From: an uncultured Prevotella sp.
GTDB lineage: Bacteria; Bacteroidota; Bacteroidia; Bacteroidales; Bacteroidaceae
DNA: 11,995 nucleotides
NCBI GenBank assembly: GCA_900556795.1
Contig: USQD01000034.1
Coordinates: 1 to 11,995 of the forward strand
Direction of reading: 5' to 3'
Of the stretch, positions 6,267-11,995 are shown piece by piece (within the stretch, counting starts at the first letter, position 1; the number at the start of each line of letters is the position of its first letter). Under the pieces are notes generated by a model. It did not search any database. It had not been told where the DNA came from and was given only the letters and a program-made list of their open reading frames with translations. Made by a program: the position numbers and the translations under genes.

Positions 6267-7169
6267 TTATTTCACCTTTGTAAGCTTGATCTTCGTTGCG
6301 CTGAAGAACTCATAGCCGGTGAAGGTTCCACCAGGGGTATAGATTCCACCGAACAATACCTGGTCTTGGTCGAAGACAATCTCCTTGCAGTCCTCGCTCC
6401 ATGTACCCTTGATAGGGGTTGAGGTGAGTTGACCATTTGACAGGTTGTGCAGCATGATGTTACCCATGAAGCCCAGATCCTTGGTGAAGTCATAACCCTC
6501 GATGAAGTTATACTTGCCCAGGTTGTCGAATGCCACATAGCCCTGCTTGGTATCTTCGTCATAGTGGAATGACAAGCGTGCAGAAGAAGAGCTTACAGCC
6601 ATACCTGTGAGATACAGAGTAGTGTTGTAGTCGCCATCTGAATCATCGCTAGCACCGATGATCTTCACTACACTCTCCAATGGTGCACCCTGGCGGCTTA
6701 CAGCTGTGAGCTTCCACTTACCCTGGAGCTTCTCGTAAATCTGAGAGTCATTATCTTTCAGTGAAACCTGGGTTGTTGCATTGCCAATCTTGGCTCCCTT
6801 AGCTTCTACGATGGTAATCTCGAAGGTGCGGTCGTCGTTGATTTCATCATCATCCACAGGCTCAACCTCTACATAGCCGATGCTGTCAGAAATGCTGATG
6901 GTCTTGTCTGTAATATAATAATGTACGTCTTCCTTAGCAGGGTTGCTGCCCACTTCCTTCACTTCGATGGTAACATACACATTACCGTTGGTCTCGCCCT
7001 TTACCTCGATAGGCACATTGGTCAAGCCCATATTCTCCTTGATGACCATAGTAGGATTCTTCATGCTTACTGTTACGTCAGCAGCAGAGTTCCATGAGTC
7101 ATCGTCGCTAGAGCAGGCACCGAAGAAGGTGACCACAGCCAGCAACATTAATAATTTGATGTATTTCAT
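6267..7169 (-). CDS. Surface lipoprotein with Calx-beta-like domain, SusCD-associated
   Basis: This 300-residue protein has a lipoprotein signal peptide ending FFGAC, with the lipid-bearing cysteine at residue 19. The following SSDDD matches the serine/acidic pattern that sends Bacteroidota lipoproteins to the cell surface. Residues about 30-142 look like a Calx-beta domain: alternating strands, PAKEDVHYYI (78-87), an acidic turn PVDDDEINDDRTFEITI (104-120) and the terminal LKDND (137-141). Residues about 146-300 start LQGKWKLTAV (148-157) and look like a small beta-barrel, perhaps lipocalin-like. It follows susD by 39 bases and precedes the operon terminator, so it is the last gene of the susC-susD operon. 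Third-position lipoproteins in such operons often bind the substrate on the surface. The exact family of the C-terminal half is not recognised, and no catalytic motif is visible. Confidence 0.82.
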   Translation of the reverse strand: MKYIKLLMLLAVVTFFGACSSDDDSWNSAADVTVSMKNPTMVIKENMGLTNVPIEVKGETNGNVYVTIEVKEVGSNPAKEDVHYYITDKTISISDSIGYVEVEPVDDDEINDDRTFEITIVEAKGAKIGNATTQVSLKDNDSQIYEKLQGKWKLTAVSRQGAPLESVVKIIGASDDSDGDYNTTLYLTGMAVSSSSARLSFHYDEDTKQGYVAFDNLGKYNFIEGYDFTKDLGFMGNIMLHNLSNGQLTSTPIKGTWSEDCKEIVFDQDQVLFGGIYTPGGTFTGYEFFSATKIKLTKVK

Positions 7170-7208
7170 TGTATATTCAAATGAATTCTTGTTGATTACT
7201 ACATTATA

Positions 7209-8753
7209 TTAATAACCTGGGTTCTGCTGACCAGCCAAGCGAGGGTTGGCATCCATCTCTGCCTTAGGGATAGGCCAGGTGAGGCGGTAGTCGTTTGCAG
7301 TATACTTCAATGCTCTGCCCTGCTTCACGATGATGTCGTTCAGTTTCTTGTTTTCGTCGTGGTTAGGCTCGCGCTGGAAGCCCTCGCCGTAACGGCGGAT
7401 GTCGCTCATGCGCATACCCTCGCCGATGAACTCACGCTCACGCTCTTCTTTTATTTCCTTGAGGAGAGTCTTCTGCACAGTATAGTTCTCTGTTACATAA
7501 TCCACGATGCGGTTGCTGCGCAGAATGTTGAGATACTTGTTTGCTTCTTCCTTGTGGTCCTGGCGAGCTTCTGCCTCGGCTACGATGAGATACATCTCTG
7601 AGAGACGGAATGGCTTGCTCATGTTCATGAGGTTGTTATTGCTGCCTGTGCGGAGGTCTGAGTTGCCAGGGAACTTGTTGAAAGCCATCGCCTCGTAGCT
7701 GTTACCCTCTACCTGCAGGTTGTCATACTGCTTCAGGAATACCTCGGCACGAATATCACCCTCGAACTTATCCCAAAAGAGGTTTAAGACGGCAGCTGTT
7801 GGAATGTAGTCTGCCTTGGTCTCCGACTCACTTACGTAGTATTCGCCGTTAGAGCTGCCCAACTCCTGTGCAGTCATCAGAGGGCGGAAGATGATTTCTG
7901 TACCTTCGTCCTTGGTCCAGAGCTTGGCATAGTCGTCGATGGTGGTCAACTTATACTTGCCGCTGTTGATGACAGCCTTTGCATATTTAGCTGCATTAGC
8001 CCAGTCGCCCTTAACCAAGGCAACGCGAGCCTGGAGAGCCTGTACGGTCTGTGAATGGATGTAAGCCAGAGGCTGAGCTTCTTCCTTGGCAACCTTCACA
8101 CCCGATTTCTCGTATGCAACCAAGCCATCGTATGCCTTCTGCATATCTTCCTCAATCAGAGCGAAGGTCTCTGCCAGGGTAGAACGGCTAGGGTAGTCGT
8201 TGAGATTACCTGTTGGCTTATAGACAGTGGTCAGAGGCAGACCGCTTGCTGCCTTGGTTGGGTCACACTGTGTATATGACTGGCAGAAATGGTCTGCCAA
8301 CCAGAAATACATGTAAGCACGAACGAAGTGTGCCTCGGCATCGTAGTGAGCAAAGGCAATCTTGTCCTTATCGCTGAAGGCATCGCTTGCCTGCATGTTG
8401 GCAGCACGTTCGATGATGGCATTGGCTGTAGCAATCATGGAATAGCTGCCGCTCCACTTGCTGGAAACGTCACCGTCGGTGATGGTAATTACACCATTTG
8501 AGAACTGACCGAGACGGTTACCGTTGCTGATCAGTCCGTGGAACTCGTCCATCTGTATATCTGACAGGTAAAGCCAAGAGCCAGATGTCACCGCACGCAG
8601 GTTGGTGTAGAGAGCGTTGCGGAATTGGCGAAGGTCCTTCTCCTTCTCGATGGCTGTGTTGTCATCCAGCGAACCGTATGGAGCCTTGTCCATGCTGCAG
8701 GATGTGAACGCCATCGCACACAGGAGCATCAATGAAAAATATATCTTCTTCAT
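7209..8753 (-). CDS. SusD/RagB-family outer-membrane lipoprotein
   Basis: This 514-residue protein is the substrate-capturing partner of the adjacent TonB-dependent channel. It has a lipoprotein signal peptide (CAMAFTSC) with the cysteine at residue 19. The N-terminal SusD-like region runs from about 22 to 215, including the helix with NAIIERA (111-117) and AHFVRAYMYFWLADHF (141-156). The RagB/SusD domain follows, with the tetratrico-like helix RLSEMYLIVAEAEAR (383-397), EREREFIGEGMRMSDIRRYG (437-456), and the classic ending LTWPIPKAEMDANPRLAGQQ (491-510). Length is normal and nothing is missing. Its start lies 26 bases after the susC stop, so the two are cotranscribed. SusD proteins cap the SusC barrel and open like a lid. 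The family is certain; the substrate cannot be read from the sequence. Confidence 0.96.
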   Translation of the reverse strand: MKKIYFSLMLLCAMAFTSCSMDKAPYGSLDDNTAIEKEKDLRQFRNALYTNLRAVTSGSWLYLSDIQMDEFHGLISNGNRLGQFSNGVITITDGDVSSKWSGSYSMIATANAIIERAANMQASDAFSDKDKIAFAHYDAEAHFVRAYMYFWLADHFCQSYTQCDPTKAASGLPLTTVYKPTGNLNDYPSRSTLAETFALIEEDMQKAYDGLVAYEKSGVKVAKEEAQPLAYIHSQTVQALQARVALVKGDWANAAKYAKAVINSGKYKLTTIDDYAKLWTKDEGTEIIFRPLMTAQELGSSNGEYYVSESETKADYIPTAAVLNLFWDKFEGDIRAEVFLKQYDNLQVEGNSYEAMAFNKFPGNSDLRTGSNNNLMNMSKPFRLSEMYLIVAEAEARQDHKEEANKYLNILRSNRIVDYVTENYTVQKTLLKEIKEEREREFIGEGMRMSDIRRYGEGFQREPNHDENKKLNDIIVKQGRALKYTANDYRLTWPIPKAEMDANPRLAGQQNPGY

Positions 8754-8779
8754 AATTCTTTTCTAGTAATACTTTTTGT

Positions 8780-11767
8780 TTAGAATGTTAACTCTGCACC
8801 AATCACAAACTGGCGGGTGTTTGGATAGTTGAACTGAACCAGGTTCTTGTCTGGCTCTGGATCGTAGCCCTCGAATGGAGTGATGGTAAAGAGGTTGCGG
8901 GCGATACCGAACACCTTGATGTCCTTGATGTAACGGATGGTCTGCATCCAGCTCTTTGGCAACTGATACTGAATGGTCAATGTCTTCATGCGCAAGAATG
9001 AAGCATTGCTCAGCATGTGGTCGTCAATGTAGGTCTTGTAACCATAAGCAGGAATATCGGTAACCTGACCTGGAGTAGTCCATACGTTCAGCATATCTAC
9101 GCACTGGTTGTAAGAGGTACCCATGTTGGCATTCTTGATGAAGTAATTGTCGTTGACGAGCATGTATTTGCCCGACTGCCAAGCGAAATCTGCGATGACG
9201 CTGAGTCCCTTCCATGTAAAGTTGGTGCCGAAACCACCAATCCATGGCGCATAACGGTTCTTGCCCAGGAACACTGAATTGTTGGTCTCATCGTATGTCT
9301 TGGTGATGTTGCCGTTCTTGTCGTACCACATAGGCTCACCGGTGCGTGAATCAACACCTGCATAGCGTACATTGTAGAACTCACCGTAGGCATGACCCAC
9401 CTGCAACTTCAGACCAGTGCCAGAAAGCACGTATTCGTCGCGACCTGCAAACAACTCTGTAATCTCGTTCTTGTTGTAGCAGATGTTGGCAGATACGCTC
9501 CAGCTCATATCCTTGGTCTTGATGAGGTCAACGTTTACAGTTGTTTCGAAACCCTTGTTCACCATGTTACCGATGTTACCCATACCTGAGGTGAAACCTG
9601 TGGTCATAGAGTAAGGAATCTCCATCAGCATATCAGATGTCTCGTTGCGATAGAAGTTGGCATCCACGGTAACACGGTTGAACAAACCGAAGTTCAAACC
9701 GATGTTCAGCTTGCTCACCTTCTCCCAAGTCAACTTGTCGTTGCTTGCCTGGGTGATATCGATGGAACCTTCGCCGTTGTAGTTGCTACCGGAACCGAAG
9801 AGTCCGTAGAAATCGTAAGAACCGGCACCTGAGTCGTTACCCGTAGTACCATAGTTGGCGCTCACAGTCAGGTCGTCCAGCCATTTTACACCACGGAGGA
9901 AGTTCTCGCGCTTGGCATTCCACTTCAAACCGAGGGAACCGAAGGTACCCCAACGGTGGTCTGGAGCAAACTTAGAGCTACCATCGAAACGGAGTGAAGC
10001 ATATGCGTAGTACTTCTCCTTGAAGTTATATTCGGCAGTACCGAAGAGAGAGTTGGCTACTTCCTCTGAACGGCTGTCAGTCTGAGCTGATGGAGTGATG
10101 GTAGTAGCTGTGTTCAGCAACATGCGGCGAGAATCTGTCTGGCCAGTAGTTACGATACCGATGCCACGACCCTTCTGGATGCGGGTTTCCTCACCCACCA
10201 GCAGGTTTACGTAATGAGGACCGAAGTTATGACGGAACTCTGCAGTATGAGTCAATGTGTAAGCATAGTAGCGGCTGAAGTTTGAACCAACACCACCGGT
10301 ATGAGCATCAATCACCTGGCCCATTGGGGTAGTGAACTGATCGTATGGGAGACTTGCTCTGTCAGATGTAAGGTCGTAGCCAAACATAGACTGCAGGGCT
10401 GTGAAAGTCAATCCCTCAACAGGAGTCAACTGCTCGTTCAACGACAGGTTGATGGTTACATTCTTGCTGTCCTGGTTTGTATTGGCTACAGTGAACCAAG
10501 GTAACAGGAACTGAGAATAGAGAAGTCCGGCAGCGCGGTCGCCCTTTACCAGATTACCAGCCTCGTCGAAGCTATAATAATAAGGTGCATCGTATGGCAA
10601 CGCCATCTTGGCAGCAACCAATGGGTTGGCAGCATAAATCTGGCTGTTGTCTGCCCACTGGCTGTTCTGGCTGTAGTCCTGAACACCGAAGTTTGAGCTG
10701 AAGCCCACCTTGAAGAACTTGTTCAGACGAGAGTTGAGGCGTGCAGCCAAAGTGCTGCGGCGCATATTGGAAGCCTCGATCAAACCATCTTCCTGATGGT
10801 GGTTGAACGAAACGAAATAGTTCATGGTCTGACCACCGCCCTGCAAGGTAGCGTTGATATCAGAAGTAGGAGCCGAGTTTTTGATCAGCTCGTCGCGCCA
10901 GTCGGTGCTGATACCATACTTGTTTACCAGGTTGCGGATATTATCGTTTACAGGCTGACCAATCATGTCACGGAACTGGATGTACTGCTGAGAGTTCATC
11001 ATCTCCTGGCCCTTGCTGGTAGCAGAAGAGATACCATACTGTGCCTTTACGGTGAGCTGAACCGACTCGTTGTACTTAGCCTGCTTGGTAGTGATGACAA
11101 TAACACCGTTGGCAGCACGCGAACCATAGATAGAGGTTGACGCAGCATCCTTCAACACGGTGATGTTGGCAATGTCTGATGGGTTCAATGTGCTGAAGAA
11201 GCTAGCAGTGATAGGAGAACCATCGAGAATGAACAAAGGCTGGTTAGAAGAACCGATAGAGTTGACACCACGCAGACGGATCTGTGCAGACTGTGAAGGG
11301 TCACCTGCAGATGACAGAACAGACAAACCAGATACCTGACCGGCAAGAGCGTCGGTAAAGTTTGGTGTTACGACTGTTTCCAACTTCTTTTCACCGATGT
11401 TGGAAATAGCGCCAACAACAGATCCCAGCTTCTTGGCAGCACCATAACCGGTAACGATTACCTGCTCCAGCATCTGTGTGTCAGGATTCAAAACAACCTG
11501 CATCTTCTCTGATGCCTTTAATTTCTTTGTCACCATGCCGATGTAACTGAACTCCAGCTCTACTTTGTTGCTTTCAACTTCCAGAGTGAAGTTACCATCG
11601 ATGTCGGTAACAGTACCAGAAGTAGTACCCACAATCTTGACAGATGCACCGATAATCGGTGAACCGTCTTCAGAAGAGGTTACTACACCAGAAACGTGAG
11701 TTTGTGCCAACGCTATTCCCAAATTCAGGAAGACGCAGGCAATAAACATCATGAGTCTTTTTTCCAT
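8780..11767 (-). CDS. SusC/RagA-family TonB-dependent outer-membrane transporter
   Basis: This 995-residue protein is the import channel of the pair, powered by TonB-ExbBD from the inner membrane. A signal peptide covers residues 1-21 (cleavage after ALA). Residues about 22-95 form the carboxypeptidase-regulatory-like domain (VSGVVTSSEDGSPIIGASV at 25-43). The plug follows, opening with EQVIVTGYGAAKKLGSVVGA (101-120), then LFILDGSPI (178-186) and the SusC signature ITVLKDAASTSIYGSRAANG (202-221). The remaining residues form the beta-barrel, ending in QFVIGAELTF with the terminal phenylalanine used for barrel assembly. There is no N-terminal STN domain, so control through an anti-sigma factor by this protein is unlikely. 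It is the first gene of the operon, about 100 bases after a consensus promoter. The family is certain; the substrate is unknown. Confidence 0.97.
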   Translation of the reverse strand: MEKRLMMFIACVFLNLGIALAQTHVSGVVTSSEDGSPIIGASVKIVGTTSGTVTDIDGNFTLEVESNKVELEFSYIGMVTKKLKASEKMQVVLNPDTQMLEQVIVTGYGAAKKLGSVVGAISNIGEKKLETVVTPNFTDALAGQVSGLSVLSSAGDPSQSAQIRLRGVNSIGSSNQPLFILDGSPITASFFSTLNPSDIANITVLKDAASTSIYGSRAANGVIVITTKQAKYNESVQLTVKAQYGISSATSKGQEMMNSQQYIQFRDMIGQPVNDNIRNLVNKYGISTDWRDELIKNSAPTSDINATLQGGGQTMNYFVSFNHHQEDGLIEASNMRRSTLAARLNSRLNKFFKVGFSSNFGVQDYSQNSQWADNSQIYAANPLVAAKMALPYDAPYYYSFDEAGNLVKGDRAAGLLYSQFLLPWFTVANTNQDSKNVTINLSLNEQLTPVEGLTFTALQSMFGYDLTSDRASLPYDQFTTPMGQVIDAHTGGVGSNFSRYYAYTLTHTAEFRHNFGPHYVNLLVGEETRIQKGRGIGIVTTGQTDSRRMLLNTATTITPSAQTDSRSEEVANSLFGTAEYNFKEKYYAYASLRFDGSSKFAPDHRWGTFGSLGLKWNAKRENFLRGVKWLDDLTVSANYGTTGNDSGAGSYDFYGLFGSGSNYNGEGSIDITQASNDKLTWEKVSKLNIGLNFGLFNRVTVDANFYRNETSDMLMEIPYSMTTGFTSGMGNIGNMVNKGFETTVNVDLIKTKDMSWSVSANICYNKNEITELFAGRDEYVLSGTGLKLQVGHAYGEFYNVRYAGVDSRTGEPMWYDKNGNITKTYDETNNSVFLGKNRYAPWIGGFGTNFTWKGLSVIADFAWQSGKYMLVNDNYFIKNANMGTSYNQCVDMLNVWTTPGQVTDIPAYGYKTYIDDHMLSNASFLRMKTLTIQYQLPKSWMQTIRYIKDIKVFGIARNLFTITPFEGYDPEPDKNLVQFNYPNTRQFVIGAELTF

Positions 11768-11844
11768 AGATCTCTTTTCTTTTTTATTAATTGTTATTAC
11801 TTATTTTAAAGTGTATTCTACTAATTTTTTTCGTCATATCTGAG

Positions 11845-11858
11845 CCCTTTTTGAAGGG
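11845..11858 (-). promoter_or_regulatory. Small hairpin in the susC leader
   Basis: CCCTT (11845-11849) and AAGGG (11854-11858) pair around a 4-base loop near the 5' end of the predicted susC transcript. The stem is only 5 bp, so it may protect the 5' end or mean nothing. No T-run follows. Confidence 0.3.
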
Positions 11859-11876
11859 TTGTCGCCTTAAACGGTG

Positions 11877-11908
11877 CAAAATTAAGCATTTTTTATATTC
11901 CTTGCAAA
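11877..11908 (-). promoter_or_regulatory. Bacteroidota-type promoter of the SusCD operon
   Basis: On the - strand, TTTG (11905-11908) is followed after exactly 20 bases by TAATTTTG (11877-11884), a full match to the Bacteroidota primary-sigma consensus. Transcription would start near 11870, giving an A/T-rich leader of about 100 bases before the ATG at 11767. A complete -33/-7 pair suggests the primary sigma factor reads this operon. Confidence 0.8.
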
Positions 11909-11973
11909 TGTTTTTGTGAAAATATAAAATAAAAAGCTATATTTTCTAATAACTTGACGTTTTGCGAGGTGCG

Positions 11974-11993
11974 AATGCATGAAAAATTGCATT
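11974..11993. promoter_or_regulatory. Inverted repeat upstream of the SusCD promoter
   Basis: AATGCA (11974-11979) and TGCATT (11988-11993) are exact reverse complements with an 8-base spacer. The centre is about 110 bases upstream of the predicted start of transcription. It could be an operator or belong to the neighbouring gene outside the window. In A/T-rich DNA a 6-bp arm can arise by chance. Confidence 0.25.
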
Positions 11994-11995
11994 TT

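Noticed and set aside
7175..7186. Palindrome ATTCAAATGAAT between susD and the lipoprotein gene, considered as an operator.
   Set aside because: The arms are 5 bp, there is no promoter consensus beside it, and the 39-base gap fits simple cotranscription.
10796..11140. A 114-codon + strand frame inside the susC gene.
   Set aside because: It is antisense to the conserved plug and early barrel region of SusC, with no promoter or ribosome site; a shadow.

Overview
The window reads as a chromosomal segment of a Bacteroidota bacterium, most likely a gut Prevotella/Segatella-type Bacteroidales. The evidence is a SusC/SusD pair, lipoproteins with acidic residues after the lipid cysteine, secreted proteins with type IX-secretion-like C-terminal tails, and promoters of the Bacteroidota form TTTG-N20-TAnnTTTG instead of -35/-10 boxes. 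The species is an inference from style, not from a marker gene.

Layout. At the left, on the + strand, a DUF4143-type AAA ATPase gene (173-1489) has its own consensus promoter (33-64) and a leader with a long imperfect stem-loop (83-154). A 26-bp exact direct repeat brackets the promoter plus gene (1-26 and 1505-1530). The convergent gap 1490-1745 also holds an 8-bp inverted repeat, a 22-bp tandem repeat array and a strong terminator serving the - strand genes. All other genes lie on the - strand. In transcription order they are susC-like (11767-8780), susD-like (8753-7209), a Calx-beta-like surface lipoprotein (7169-6267), a terminator (about 6196-6239), then a separately promoted M6 metalloprotease (5998-3878), an Omp28-family secreted protein (3824-1746) and a final terminator (about 1675-1715).

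How the genes may work together. SusC is a TonB-dependent outer-membrane channel and SusD its surface substrate-capturing lid; the third gene is probably an accessory surface lipoprotein of the same operon. The neighbours are not glycoside hydrolases but a secreted metalloprotease and an Omp28 protein, both with similar C-terminal tails. My inference is that the locus handles protein or peptide substrates, in the manner of RagAB, rather than a glycan. No ECF sigma/anti-sigma pair, hybrid two-component regulator or glycosidase is present inside the window.

The least explained structures are the direct-repeat bracket and leader stem-loop around the ATPase, the 22-bp tandem array, a perfect 25-bp duplication forming most of the protease leader, and a CxxS motif where Omp28 proteins usually carry CxxC. 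I see no tRNA, rRNA, CRISPR array or transposase. No stretch longer than 300 bases lacks a gene.
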